A stretch of 64,000 nt of DNA from DATFDN01 sp963756495 (GTDB taxonomy: Bacteria > Pseudomonadota > Alphaproteobacteria > Acetobacterales > Acetobacteraceae), in the NCBI GenBank assembly GCA_963756495.1, contig CAVWNS010000002.1, positions 620,001-684,000 of the forward strand. The letters run 5' to 3'. Under the pieces are notes generated by a model. The model made no database searches. It saw only the letters and a program-made list of their open reading frames with translations, and had not been told where the DNA came from. Every line of letters starts with the position of its first letter. The first letter of the stretch is position 1. Of this stretch, positions 9,005-18,675 are shown piece by piece. The position numbers and the translations under genes are program-made.

Positions 9005-10121
9005 TCAGGCCGCTTCGCGCCGGCGCACGCCGATCTCGTCGAGCGCCTCGCCCATCGCCGCGACCGCGCGCGCCATGTCCGCCGGCGTGATCGCGCCGAT
9101 GCAGCCGACGCGGAAGCTCGGCTCGGGCGTGTTGTAGAAATTGCTGATCAGGAAGCCGCGCCGTTTCAGCGCCTCCACGAACGCCTGCAGGTCCCAGGCC
9201 GGATCGGCGGGCGCGTGCACGTTGACGATGATCGGGCCCTGCGCGTCGCGCGCAAGGCAGGGCGACAGGCCGAGCCCGCGCACGCCGTCGTAGAGCGTCC
9301 GCATGTTCGCGGTGTAGCGGGCCAGGCCGCGCCGGCTGGCCACCCTCGGCCTCGTGGAAGTCGAGCGCGCGGTCGAGCGCGGCCAGCACCTGCACGGGCG
9401 GGGTGAAGCGGGCGCCGCCGCCGTGCCGCAGGCTGTTGGCATAGATGTCGGCCAGGTCGAGCGACCAGCTTCCGGCGTTGCCGGCCGACGCCGCCAGCCG
9501 GTCGGCGCGGCGCCACGGCGAAGGCGATGCCGGGCACGCCCTCCAGGCACTTGTTAGCGGTGAACACGATCGCGTCCACCTCCGGGCTGGGCGGCGATGT
9601 CGAAGGGCAGGGCACCGAACGCCGAGACCGCATCCACGATCATCCGCCGGCCCAGCCCCCGCACCGCCGCGCCGATCGCCGGGACGTCATGGCAGACGCC
9701 GGTGCCTGTCTCGCTGTACACCATCCCCGACATGGCTGATCTCCGGGTCCGCCTCCAGCGCGGCGACGATCACCGCCGGGGCGACCGGCCGGTCGGGCGC
9801 GATCGGCAGTTCCACCACGACCCGCCCGGCCTCCCGCGCCAGGCGCGCCATCCGCTCGGCATAGGCGCCGGTCATCGGCACCAGCAGCTTGCGCCCGGCG
9901 GGCAGGAAGGTGCGGATCGCCGCCTCGTTGACGTAATGCCCGCAGCCGGGCAGCGGCAGGGCGGCGTGCTCGCCCTCGCGTCCGCCCGCCAGCGCCAGGA
10001 CCCGCGCGCGCAGCGCGGCGTAGAAGTCCCGGTAGGAGGGGTCCCACGGGGCGAGGTCCACCAGCATGGCCTCGCGCACCTCCGGTCGCGTCGTGACCGG
10101 CCCGGGAATCAGCAGCAGCAT
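9005..10121 (-). pseudogene. phnW: 2-aminoethylphosphonate--pyruvate transaminase-like, frameshifted
   Basis: A class V PLP aminotransferase of about 370 residues. It begins MLLLIPGPVTTRPEVREAML, followed by PLPGCGHYVNEAAIRTFLPA. The PLP lysine is in FTANKCLEGVPGIAFAVAP and the C terminus has FRVGCIGAITPADMARAVAA. These match PhnW, which converts 2-aminoethylphosphonate and pyruvate to phosphonoacetaldehyde and alanine. No phnX or phnA is adjacent, so a related aminotransferase role coupled to one-carbon metabolism with fhs is possible. The frame breaks at least near 9725, 9590, 9505 and 9345. No residue of the family core appears lost, so base errors are possible. Confidence 0.75.
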
Positions 10122-10221
10122 GACAAATCCTTTTTTGCTAGGCCGCGGCTTGGCATAACGGGTCCGTAAAATCCACACATGCCGCACGCGTTGTTGAACC
10201 GTTTCGCGGGCAAGATGTAAG

Positions 10222-10677
10222 ATGCCCTCTATGACCATGCCCTTCGCCTTGCCCGATTGGATGCCCTGGTGGGTGCCGACCGTCGTGCTGGTGCTGGCGT
10301 TGCTGTGGGTGCTGGCCTTCCTGCTGGTGCCTTTCAGCGTGATCGGCCTCAAGGCTCGGCTGGACGGGATCGAGGCCCGGCTGGACGAGATCCAGACGGA
10401 AATCCGCACCCTCACGCTGCGCCTGCCGGATGGCGTGCAGGCGGTGGACTTCGACGAGCTGTATGCCGCTCCCCCCGATCCGGAGCGGCGCCGTGCGCCG
10501 GCGTTCACCCGCCCGCCGATCCCCCCCGCCTCGCACGAGCTGGAGGAAGAAGAGGACCAGCCCGAAATCATTCCGCACGTGCCGCCCCCCGGCATCCCGC
10601 CCCGCCCGCGCCGGGGCGACGGCCCGCGCGCGCCGCGAAGCGACCGTGCCGAGCCCCGCCTGGACTGGCCGCGCTGA
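10222..10677 (+). CDS. Hypothetical membrane-anchored protein
   Basis: A 151-residue protein with one strong transmembrane segment (VPTVVLVLALLWVLAFLLV, about 18-37), then a short coiled-coil-like stretch (LKARLDGIEARLDEIQTEIR), then a long proline- and arginine-rich tail, probably cytoplasmic. No known domain is recognised. In-frame ATGs at 10231 and 10237 are alternative starts. It is divergent from phnW and lies upstream of the nitrilase gene. Confidence 0.6.
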   Translation: MPSMTMPFALPDWMPWWVPTVVLVLALLWVLAFLLVPFSVIGLKARLDGIEARLDEIQTEIRTLTLRLPDGVQAVDFDELYAAPPDPERRRAPAFTRPPIPPASHELEEEEDQPEIIPHVPPPGIPPRPRRGDGPRAPRSDRAEPRLDWPR

Positions 10678-10781
10678 TACTGGCCGCCCTGTAGTGGCCA
10701 CGCCGATCTCCGCCGCTTCAGTTGCCACGCCTTCGCAGTTGGGGTTGTCTGCGCGTTCACGGCAACGAGCGGGAGGCAGGG

Positions 10782-11640
10782 ATGCGCGTCAGCGTGGTGC
10801 AGATGAACCCTGGCGCCGACAAGCAGGCGAACATCGACCAGGCGCGACGGCTGATCGGAGCAAGCCATCGCGGCCGACCGCCCCGACATCATCAGCTTGC
10901 CCGAGGTCTGGAGCTGCCTTGGCGGCACTCGCGCCGGCAAGTTTGATCAAGCCGAGACGCTGCCCGCCAAGGGCTCCAACGCGCCCGGCGGACCGGCTTA
11001 CGAATTCTTGCGCGAGGCGGCGCGCGGCGCGCGCGTGCATGTGCATGGCGGCTCCATCCAGGAGAGGGGCGAGGCGGGCACGGGCAGCGCCGACAAGCTG
11101 TTCAACACCACCGTGGTGTTCGATCCCGACGGCCAGGAGATCGCGCGCTACCGCAAGATCCACCTGTTCGACATCACCACTCCCGATGGCACCGGTTTCC
11201 GCGAGAGCAACAGTTATGGCGCGGGCGAGGAGGTCGTCACCTACTCGGCCGGCGGCCTGACCGTGGGCGCGGCGATCTGCTACGACCTGCGCTTCCCCGA
11301 GCTGTTCCTGGCGCTGCGGCGGGCCGGGGCCGAGGTGATCTTCCTGCCTTCGGCGTTCACCTTGCAGACCGGCAAGGACCATTGGGAACCGCTGATCCGC
11401 GCGCGCGCGATCGAGACCCAGTGCTGGCTGGCCGCCCCGGCCACCTGGGGCCGCTACCTGGAGGGCGCGCGCAACGAGCCGCGCGATACCCACGGGCACT
11501 CCATGGTCGTCGATCCCTGGGGCCAGGTCGTCGCCCAGGTCTCGGACGGCACCGGCTGGGCGACGGCGCGCATCGACACGCAGATCACCGAGCGGGTGCG
11601 CCGCGGCATGCCGGTGCTGGAACACCGGAAGCTCGCTTGA
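10782..11640 (+). pseudogene. Carbon-nitrogen hydrolase (nitrilase superfamily), one frameshift
   Basis: All three catalytic residues of the nitrilase superfamily are present: Glu in ISLPEVWSCLGG, Lys in RYRKIHLFDI and Cys in GAAICYDLRFPELFLAL. The substrate-loop pattern resembles deaminated-glutathione amidases and omega-amidases. The start is ATG 10782, MRVSVVQMNPGADKQANI. A one-base insertion near 10857 separates the N-terminal 25 residues from the rest; corrected, the protein reads RRLIEQAIAADRPDIISLPE. It overlaps the nadK start by the tetramer TTGA. It is probably functional if the shift is a base error. Confidence 0.8.
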
Positions 11641-12410
11641 CCCAGCCGCCCAGGCGCCTCGCCTTCGTCGCCGCACACACCGTCCTGGCGTGCGCGGCGC
11701 GCGACCGGCTGGCGGCGGCGTTCGGGGACTGCCCGTTCGACCAGGCCGAGATGGTGGTGGCGCTCGGCGGCGACGGGACGATGCTGGAGACGCTCCATCG
11801 CATCCTGCCGCGCCCGCTTCCCGTGTATGGCATGAACTGCGGCTCGGTCGGGTTCATGATGAACCCCTATAGCGAGTCCGGGCTCCGCGAGAGGCTGGGG
11901 CAGGCGCAGGCGGCGGTGCTGCACCCGCTGCGGATGCACGCCGTCACCGCCGCCGGCGCCGTGGAAGAGGCGCTGTCGTTCAACGAGGTCAGCCTGCTCC
12001 GCCAGCTTCGCCAGGCCGCGAAGATCCGCATCACCGTGGACGGCCGGGTGCGCCTGCCCGAGCTGATCTGCGACGGCGTGCTGATCAGCACCCCCGCCGG
12101 CTCCACCGCCTACAACCTGTCCGCGCACGGTCCGATCGTGCCACTCTCGGCGAACCTGCTGCCGATGACCCCGATCAGCGCCTTCCGCCCCCGCCGCTGG
12201 CGCGGCGCCCTGCTGCCCAGCGCCGCCGACGTGCTGTTCGAGGTGCTGGAGCCCGAGAAGCGGCCGGTGGCGGCAGTGGCCGATTTCACTGAGGTGCGCG
12301 ATGTGGTCTCGGTAGCGGTCAGCGAGGACCGCGCGGTTCGCGTCTCGGTGCTGTTCGACCCCGACCAGGGCCTGTCGGAGCGGATCATCGCCGAGCAGTT
12401 CACAGTCTGA
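11637..12410 (+). CDS. nadK: NAD kinase
   Basis: A 257-residue cytoplasmic kinase that phosphorylates NAD to NADP. The diagnostic GGDG motif is in MVVALGGDGTMLETLHRILP (about 40-57), followed by MNCGSVGFMMN, FNEVSLLRQ and the glycine-rich STPAGSTAYNLSAHGPIVPL. The start is TTG at 11637, overlapping the stop of the nitrilase gene as TTGA, so the two are likely translationally coupled. The conserved core begins within about ten residues, which supports this start. Confidence 0.92.
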   Translation: MTQPPRRLAFVAAHTVLACAARDRLAAAFGDCPFDQAEMVVALGGDGTMLETLHRILPRPLPVYGMNCGSVGFMMNPYSESGLRERLGQAQAAVLHPLRMHAVTAAGAVEEALSFNEVSLLRQLRQAAKIRITVDGRVRLPELICDGVLISTPAGSTAYNLSAHGPIVPLSANLLPMTPISAFRPRRWRGALLPSAADVLFEVLEPEKRPVAAVADFTEVRDVVSVAVSEDRAVRVSVLFDPDQGLSERIIAEQFTV

Positions 12411-12421
12411 GAGGTGTGCGC

Positions 12422-12835
12422 ATGAGCAAGCACGTAGTTGCCAAGGTCTCCGAGGTGCCGCCCGGCGGGCGCAAGCTGGTCACGGTGCGCGGCCGGCCGA
12501 TCGCGATCTTTAACCTGAAGGGCGAGTTCTTCGGCCTGCTGAACCGCTGCCCGCACCAGGGCGGCAGCCTGTGCGACGGGCTGCTGACCGGGCTGATCGA
12601 ATCCGACGAGCCCGGGACCTACCGCTACTCCCGGGCCGGCGAGATCATCCGCTGCCCTTGGCACGGCTGGGAGTTCGACATCCGCACCGGCCAGTCCTGG
12701 TGCGATCCGGAGAAGATCCAGGTGCGGAACTATCCGGTCGAGGTCGCGCCCGGCCAGCGCGTCGTGCAGGGGCCCTACATCGCGGAGACCGTGCCGGTCT
12801 CGGTCGAGGAGGAGTACGTGGTTGTCGATGTCTGA
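12422..12835 (+). CDS. Rieske [2Fe-2S] domain protein
   Basis: A 137-residue soluble ferredoxin-like protein. The two cluster-binding motifs are CPHQGG (Cys and His, about 41-46) and CPWHGWEFD (about 78-86), separated by about 35 residues as in oxygenase-type Rieske ferredoxins. There is no membrane anchor and no oxygenase partner nearby. The ATG at 12422 follows GAGG at 12411-12414. It lies 11 bp after nadK and overlaps the next gene's start, so the three form an operon. The redox partner is unknown. Confidence 0.85.
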   Translation: MSKHVVAKVSEVPPGGRKLVTVRGRPIAIFNLKGEFFGLLNRCPHQGGSLCDGLLTGLIESDEPGTYRYSRAGEIIRCPWHGWEFDIRTGQSWCDPEKIQVRNYPVEVAPGQRVVQGPYIAETVPVSVEEEYVVVDV

Positions 12836-13634
12836 CCCGCATGTGGCGGCCTCGCCGGGGGTGGTCGCGACCAGGTGGGTGCCCGTTGACCCCGAGGAGG
12901 AGGCGCTGTTCGCGGTGGCCCGGCGCGGGCTCGATGCGATCCGCCGCGGCGCTGAACCGGCCGGATCGACCGATCCGGCGGCGACGGCGGACGTGGTGTC
13001 CGCGCTGGCCCGCGTGGAGGCCTCGCTCCGCGCCCTGGCCTCGGACATGGAGTTGCTGGGGCGGCGCGCCGACGGGCTGGATACCGCGTTGGAAGCCCGC
13101 GTCGAGGCGGCCGTCGCGCGCATGACGGCCGGGCTGCGCGCCGAGATCGACCGATTGGCCACGCGTGCCGTCCCCCCGACCGTGCCGGCCGACCGGCCGC
13201 AGCCGGCAAGCAGCGTCCCGCCCACGCGACGGCGTCGTCTGGGATTGCACCCGGTCATTCTCGGGCTTGTCCTGCTGGCCCTGGTCGCGGGCAGCGCGGC
13301 AGCCATCCGGCTCGGACCCGGCGCCGATACCATGGAACGTGCCGTCGGCGCGCGCGTCGCCCAATGGCGGGCGGCGCTGTCGGCCGCCTTGTCACCGGAG
13401 GCGGAGGCGCCGCCGGTGCAGCCTTCCGCCGTCGCCGCTGAGAGCGGACCCGCCCCGGGCCGCTCCGCCAGGGAGGACGGGCAAGCCGGCAGCGGCCAGG
13501 CAGCTTTTGCCCCGGCCGCGCCCCCCGCCCCTCCCCCGCTTTCCGCTGGACCAGCGTCCGCACCGGCCGTCGCACCTCCGGTTCGGAGCGGGTCGCCCTC
13601 GCCGCGACGCTCATCGCGAGCCGGCGCCCCCTGA
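12828..13634 (+). CDS. Hypothetical single-pass membrane protein
   Basis: About 268 residues. The N-terminal half is predicted cytoplasmic and rich in Ala, Glu and Leu with coiled-coil character (VVSALARVEASLRALASDME). One transmembrane helix follows, LGLHPVILGLVLLALVAGSA (about 138-157), and then a long Ala/Pro-rich low-complexity tail that would be periplasmic. No family recognised. The start overlaps the end of the Rieske gene by 8 bp. Confidence 0.6.
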   Translation: MSDPHVAASPGVVATRWVPVDPEEEALFAVARRGLDAIRRGAEPAGSTDPAATADVVSALARVEASLRALASDMELLGRRADGLDTALEARVEAAVARMTAGLRAEIDRLATRAVPPTVPADRPQPASSVPPTRRRRLGLHPVILGLVLLALVAGSAAAIRLGPGADTMERAVGARVAQWRAALSAALSPEAEAPPVQPSAVAAESGPAPGRSAREDGQAGSGQAAFAPAAPPAPPPLSAGPASAPAVAPPVRSGSPSPRRSSRAGAP

Positions 13635-13724
13635 GGACGTCGCGCGCCAGCCCGAGGAATGCCTGTGTCTGAGAAGCCGCAACGGCCGCCCGGTCCGAAG
13701 CGGACCAGGGCGGCCGTGCCAGGT

Positions 13725-15367
13725 TCACCCGTTGTCGGACGGGGCTTCAGCGTTGTTCAGGTTCACCGCGACGAAGGCGGGCTGGCCGTTGCGGATGATC
13801 CGCAGTGCCACGGCGTTAGCGCGCTGGTGCAGCGCATCACCGATCGCCCGCGCCGCCTGGCTCGCGTCGTGCACCACGTGGGTGCCCACGCCGACGACCA
13901 CGTCGCCCGGCTGGATACCCGCCTGCTCGGCCGGCGAGCCCGGCTTGACCTGCGTCACCACCGCGCCTTCGGTGCCGCTCGGCAGATCGAGCTGGCTCAC
14001 GACATCCGGCGACAGGGGTCCCAGGGCGAGGCCAAGCCGAGCCTCTCGCTCGGGCTGTGCGTTGTGGCCTTGCTGGGCCATCTGCTGCTCGCTCGGCAAC
14101 TCGGCAACCTGCGCGTTCAAGGTCTCCGTCTGGCCCTCGCGGACGATGTCGAGCTTCGCCTGATCGCCCGGCTTGATTCCGGCGACGTTAAGCGCCAGCG
14201 CACTCGGGTCCTTGATCGCCTGACCGTTGACCGAGCGGATCACGTCGCCCGGCTGCACCCCCGCTTGAGCCGCCGGGGTGTTGGGCTCCACCGCCGCGAC
14301 CAGCGCGCCGCCATCGCCGCCCAGCCCAAGCGCCTTGGACATTGCATCCGTCACCGGCTGCGCCTCGACGCCGAGATAGCCGCGGGTAACGTGGCCATGG
14401 CTCTCAAGGTCGCCAGCGACCCGCTCGATCATGTCCGACGGGATCGCGAAGCCGATGCCGATCGATCCGCCGGACGGCGACAGGATCGCGGTGTTCATCC
14501 CGACCACCCGTCCGTCCTGGGTAATCAGCGGCCCGCCCGAGTTCCCTTGATTGATGGGTGCGTCGATCTGGATGAATCGGTCATACGGCCCGGCGCCGAT
14601 GCTGCGCCCGACGGCGGAGACGATGCCCGCCGACACCGATTCCGACAGGCCGAACGGATTGCCGATGGCGATCACCCACTGACCCGGCTGCACGTCGCCG
14701 AGTCGCCCAGCTGGAGGTATGGCAGCGGATGGGGCGGGTTGACCTTCAGCACCGCGATGTCGGTCCGTGGGTCGGTGCCGATCACCTTCGCCGTCATCTT
14801 CTCGCCGGTGGAGAGCGTCACCTCCACGCGCCGTTCGTCCTTGACCACGTGATTGTTGGTGATGATCAGCCCATCCGGGTTGACGATGAAGCCCGAGCCG
14901 CGCGCCTCGACGGCCCGCGGCTGCGGCCGCTGGCCGAACGGCGTCTGACCGAACGGCATCTGGTTGAACGGGAACGGCAGCTGCGGCGCGTGCTGCGTGT
15001 CCTGGTCGCCCGCCTCGGCCGTGTCCTTGAGGTAGTTGGTGACCGACACGACCGCCGGCTTCACCTGCTTGACTAGGCTGACGAAGCTCGGCAGGCGCTC
15101 CGGCATCGCTTGGCCCTGGTTGAGCGGCGGGTGGTTCTGGGCCAGATCCTGCGCCTGGCTTTTCGACTGGCCCGGCATCGGCAAGGGGCCGTTTGCGGGG
15201 CCAATGGCGGCGCTGGTGCCTGGGGCAGCCTGCCCCGGCTGCTCGGCGGCGGCCAGGAAGGGGGCGGCGGACAGGCCGGCGAGAGCGGTGCCGGCCAGCA
15301 GGGCCGCACCGAGATGGCGGCGCAACCAGGGCCGAAACCGGCGCGTGGTAGGATCGTGATCGGTCAT
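13725..15367 (-). pseudogene. degP: DegP/HtrA-type periplasmic serine protease, one frameshift
   Basis: About 545 residues. The signal peptide is LGAALLAGTALAGLSAAP. The trypsin-like domain has the triad His in IITNNHVVKDE, Asp in TDIAVLKV and Ser in QGNSGGPL, followed by two PDZ domains (LGVEAQPVTDAM and the one containing PGSPAEQAGIQPGDVV). It degrades or refolds misfolded envelope proteins. A one-base shift near 14697 splits GDSA from QPGQWVIAIGNPFGL; the rest is intact. The start ATG 15367 gives MTDHDPTTRRF before the leader. A second HtrA gene lies at 28.4-30.0 kb. Confidence 0.88.
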
Positions 15368-15441
15368 GAACAACTCCTCAGTGCGAACGGATCGTGGATG
15401 CGCCAGACGCCCGATGCGCCGGACGCGAAACAAAGCCGGAC

Positions 15442-15470
15442 TTGACATGCCATCGGCAGTGTTAATGTTC
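15442..15470 (+). promoter_or_regulatory. Possible sigma-70-type promoter before lpxI
   Basis: In the 286-bp gap between divergent degP and lpxI, TTGACA (15442-15447) is a perfect -35 hexamer. A -10 element 16-17 bp later is weak (AATGTT). It is the best candidate promoter in the gap. The rest of the gap (15368-15653) holds no gene. Confidence 0.3.
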
Positions 15471-15653
15471 CCGTGCGGCGGTGATGAAAGCGTGGTCATC
15501 AACGCGGTGCGCCTGACGCTGGAACGGGTTGCGCGTGGAGGCGACGCGCCGCTGTCTCAGTCGTGATTACGCGCATGCGTCGGCGCGCGCCTGCATGACG
15601 CCGGTGCGGGCCCCGTGCTATCGGCGCCCCAGGGCGCGCCGAAGAGGTTGCAT

Positions 15654-16523
15654 GTGACCAACGGGCGGGAGCCGCTCGGGATTTTGGCGGGAGGGGGGGC
15701 GTTGCCCGCGCGGGTCGCCGAGGCCGCACGGCTGGCCGGCCGGCCGGTGTTCGTGGTCGGCTTGGAGGGCTTCGCCGATCCGGCAACCCTCGCCGCCTAT
15801 CCCCACGCCATCATCCGGCTCGGCGCCGCCGGGCGCATCCTCGCCACGCTGCGTGCGCATGCCTGCCGCGAGCTGGTGCTGATCGGCGCCGTGCGTCGCC
15901 CCTCGGTCCTGGACATACGTCCTGATGCCGAGGGCACGCGCCTGCTCGCCCGCGTCGGCCGTGCCGTGTTCGCGGGCGATGACGGCCTGCTGTCGGCGGT
16001 GATCCGCGTGCTGGGCGAGGAGGGTTTTCAGGTGATCGGCGCGCACGCGGTGCTGAAGGAGGTGCTGGCGCCCGCCGGCCTGCTCACCCGCGTCGGTCCC
16101 GATGCGGAGGCGCTGTCCGATATCGCCCGCGGCGTGGCGGTCGCGCGTGCGCTCGGCGCGGTCGATGTCGGCCAGGGCTGCGTGGTTCAGCAAGGCTTCG
16201 TGCTGGCCGTGGAGGCGGTCGAGGGAACCGACGCGATGCTGACGCGCTGCGGCGGCCTGGCCCGTCCCGGTGCCGGCGGCGTGCTGGTGAAGCTGGTCAA
16301 GCCGGGGCAGGAACGCCGCGCCGATCTGCCGACAATCGGCGCGGAGACCGTGCGCGCCGCCGCCCGCGCCGGCTTGAGGGGGATTGCCTTCGAGGCGGAC
16401 GGTGCCATTCTGGCCGACCGCGCGGCTACGGTGGGCGCGGCGCACGCTGCCGGGCTCTTCCTGCTCGGCATCCACCCGGACGAAGCCGACGGCGACCCGG
16501 ACCAACAAAGGAGTAACGCATGA
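15654..16523 (+). CDS. lpxI: UDP-2,3-diacylglucosamine pyrophosphatase LpxI
   Basis: About 289 residues. LpxI hydrolyses UDP-2,3-diacylglucosamine to lipid X in lipid A synthesis and replaces LpxH in alphaproteobacteria. The N-terminal domain starts LGILAGGGALPARVAEAA; the catalytic C-terminal domain includes VVQQGFVLAVEAVEGTDAML and VLVKLVKPGQERRADLPTIG with the conserved acidic and Lys residues. GTG 15654 is chosen because GAAGAGG lies 6-12 bp before it and the conserved domain starts there. A GTG at 15615 would add 13 residues. The stop overlaps the gloA start as ATGA. Confidence 0.92.
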   Translation: MTNGREPLGILAGGGALPARVAEAARLAGRPVFVVGLEGFADPATLAAYPHAIIRLGAAGRILATLRAHACRELVLIGAVRRPSVLDIRPDAEGTRLLARVGRAVFAGDDGLLSAVIRVLGEEGFQVIGAHAVLKEVLAPAGLLTRVGPDAEALSDIARGVAVARALGAVDVGQGCVVQQGFVLAVEAVEGTDAMLTRCGGLARPGAGGVLVKLVKPGQERRADLPTIGAETVRAAARAGLRGIAFEADGAILADRAATVGAAHAAGLFLLGIHPDEADGDPDQQRSNA

Positions 16524-16906
16524 GCCGCTTCCTGCACACCATGCTCCGCGTCGGCGACTTGCAGCGCAGCATCGATTTCTACACCAAGCTCCTGGGCATG
16601 AAGGAACTCCGCCGTCGCGACGTGCCGGACGGCAAGTACACGCTCGCCTTTGTCGGCTACGGCGACGACGACAGCGGCGCGGAGGTTGAGCTGACTTATA
16701 ATTACGGCACCGACCACTATGAGCAGGGCACCGCCTTCGGCCATCTGGCGATCGGGGTGCCGGATGTCGCCGGGACCTGTGAGAAGGTCCGCGTGGGGGG
16801 CGGCAGAGTGACGCGCGAGGCGGGGCCGGTGAAGTTCGGCACCACCGTCATCGCCTTCGTCGAGGACCCGGACGGCTACAAGATTGAACTTGTGCAGCGA
16901 GCGTGA
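16520..16906 (+). CDS. gloA: Lactoylglutathione lyase (glyoxalase I)
   Basis: A 128-residue VOC-fold metalloenzyme converting the methylglyoxal-glutathione hemithioacetal to S-lactoylglutathione. Metal ligands are His in RFLHTMLRVGD, Glu in AEVELTYNYG, His in FGHLAIGVPD and Glu in YKIELVQRA, the full set. Length is normal for the Ni/Co-type bacterial enzyme. The ATG overlaps the lpxI stop by 4 bp, so it is translationally coupled to lipid A synthesis in this genome. Confidence 0.95.
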   Translation: MSRFLHTMLRVGDLQRSIDFYTKLLGMKELRRRDVPDGKYTLAFVGYGDDDSGAEVELTYNYGTDHYEQGTAFGHLAIGVPDVAGTCEKVRVGGGRVTREAGPVKFGTTVIAFVEDPDGYKIELVQRA

Positions 16907-16926
16907 GAGCACCTCGCCGGCAGAAG

Positions 16927-17292
16927 CTATTGACGCGCCACGATCCTGTCCTTGATCCCGTTATAGGTGTTCTGCGGGATGATATGGCGCGCGACGAGGT
17001 CGTCCTTCCCGCGATAGGGTCTGTTCTTGATGATCGCTGCAACGCGCGCCTTGCCGATCCCCGGCAAGGCGTCCAGGTCGGCCGCCGATGCCGAATTAAT
17101 ATCGACCAGCTTGGCTTGAGTGCTGCTGGATGAAGACGGCGTGGCACTCGCGGGGGGAGCCGGGCGCGATGCCGGCATGCTCGTCGCTGGCGGGGAGGCG
17201 CTTCCCCTCGGGCTCGTGGATTGCGTCTGAGCGAAGACAGGCAGCGCGAACAGAACCCCAAGCGCAACCAGGGTGGAGCGTGACAGTTTCAT
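16927..17292 (-). CDS. Secreted helix-hairpin-helix (ComEA-like) protein
   Basis: A 121-residue protein with a signal peptide (STLVALGVLFALPVFAQ), a Ser/Pro/Ala-rich linker, and a ComEA-type double HhH module (DINSASAADLDALPGIGKAR, then VAAIIKNRPYRGKDDLV). Such proteins bind DNA at the cell surface during uptake or have unknown periplasmic roles. No other competence gene is adjacent. It converges with gloA at a 20-bp gap. Confidence 0.8.
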   Translation of the reverse strand: MKLSRSTLVALGVLFALPVFAQTQSTSPRGSASPPATSMPASRPAPPASATPSSSSSTQAKLVDINSASAADLDALPGIGKARVAAIIKNRPYRGKDDLVARHIIPQNTYNGIKDRIVARQ

Positions 17293-17364
17293 GGCGGCTC
17301 TCCTGCACTGGCAATCATTACGACGGGGGGAAGCAGCCGCGTCAAGCCCGGCCTCCTGCCGGAA

Positions 17365-18675
17365 TCAGATCGCAAACGCCGCGACGGTCTCCACCCGCGC
17401 CGACCACCGGAACTGGTCGATCGGCGTGACACAAACGAGCTCATAGCCGGCGGCGGCGAGGGCGCGTGCGTCGCGCCCCAGCGCCGCCGGCTTGCAGCTC
17501 ACATACACCACGCGCGGGACACGGGCCGCCGCGATCGCGCTCATCTGCGCCGCTGCCCCCGCATGCGGTGGGTCGAGCACGAGCGCGGCAAGGCCCTTCA
17601 GTTCGGCCTCTCCCAGCGGCTGGCGCGCAAGATCGCGCCGCCGCGCCTCCACCCGCCCACCGAGCCCAGACTGACGCGCCGCCGTGGCCAGGGCAGCGAG
17701 CGCGTCCGCATCCCCCTCCCAGGCGCAGACCCGTGCTTGCCGCGCGAGTGCGAAAGTCAGCGTCCCGATCCCGGCGTATAGCTCGCCGATCCGCGCCCTT
17801 GCCGGAAGCGGCACGGGCAGGCCGGCGAGGACGGCCGCCAAGATCGCCGCCTCACCACTGGCCGACGGTTGGAGGAAGGCGCCCGGCGGCGGCGAGACGG
17901 CAACGCCCGAGAAGCTGATGATGGGTGGCCGCAGAAGGCACACCGGCTCCGGCGTGCCGTTGCCCACGCCCCAACTAACCCGCGCTAGGGCGTGGGCGCG
18001 TGCGAAGCGGGTCAACGCGGCGTGATCGGCCAGGGTCGGCAGGGCATCGGTCCGCAGCAGCAGGTCGGCGCCGGTGTCCAGCAGGTTGATGATCGCCGAT
18101 CCTGCGCGCCGCAGCCCGGTCAAGCCGGGCAGGAGTGCCCGCAAGGGCGCGATCAACGCAACCAGGGCCGGATGGAGGACGTCGCAGGAGGCGAGGTCCA
18201 CGATCGCGTCCGAGCGCAGCCGGTGCAGCCCGACCATGGCCCCGGAGCCCGTGCGACGGAGACCCAGGTCCATCCGCCGGCGTGCGCCTGCGGGCGTGCG
18301 CGCCAGCGGTCCGAGCGGCACGTCGGCGAACCCTGCCCGCCGCAGCGCCGACGCGACCTGTGCGGTTTTCCATGCCTCGTAGGCCCGTTCTGTCATGTGC
18401 TGGGCGACGCAGCCGCCGCAGGCGCCGAAATGGGGGCAAGGGGGTGTGGCGCGCTCGACGCTGGGCTCGATCACCGCCTCCAGCGCCGCCGCCCAACCGT
18501 CGCCGCGTCGGGCGAGGGCGCGCGCACGCACCACCTCGCCCGGCAGGGTCAAGGCCACATAGGCCGGTGTCCCGTCGGACAGTACACCGATGCCGTCGCC
18601 TTCGGCGCCGAGGCGCACGATGCGCAGCAGCGCGGATTCAACCGAAGGCGTTGAGCCCGGTCTGCGCGCGGCCAA
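17365..18675 (-). CDS. 23S rRNA (uracil) methyltransferase, RlmD/TrmA family
   Basis: About 425-436 residues. A TRAM-like N-terminal segment (LRIVRLGAEGDGIG) precedes a [4Fe-4S] motif CPHFGACGGC, a SAM domain with ELYAGIGTLTFALA, and the catalytic Cys in YVSCKPAALGRDA. It makes 5-methyluridine in RNA, probably in 23S rRNA. The start is uncertain: a TTG at 18675 overlaps the end of gcdH by 38 bp, and no good internal ATG precedes the TRAM region. It is cotranscribed with gcdH and the RNA helicase gene, two of the three being RNA-related. Confidence 0.85.
   Translation of the reverse strand: MAARRPGSTPSVESALLRIVRLGAEGDGIGVLSDGTPAYVALTLPGEVVRARALARRGDGWAAALEAVIEPSVERATPPCPHFGACGGCVAQHMTERAYEAWKTAQVASALRRAGFADVPLGPLARTPAGARRRMDLGLRRTGSGAMVGLHRLRSDAIVDLASCDVLHPALVALIAPLRALLPGLTGLRRAGSAIINLLDTGADLLLRTDALPTLADHAALTRFARAHALARVSWGVGNGTPEPVCLLRPPIISFSGVAVSPPPGAFLQPSASGEAAILAAVLAGLPVPLPARARIGELYAGIGTLTFALARQARVCAWEGDADALAALATAARQSGLGGRVEARRRDLARQPLGEAELKGLAALVLDPPHAGAAAQMSAIAAARVPRVVYVSCKPAALGRDARALAAAGYELVCVTPIDQFRWSARVETVAAFAI

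Noticed and set aside
15443..15490. A sigma-E-like GGAAC...TCAAG pair before degP on the minus strand
   Set aside because: The spacing between the two parts is too long for known RpoE promoters and the -10 half is weak.
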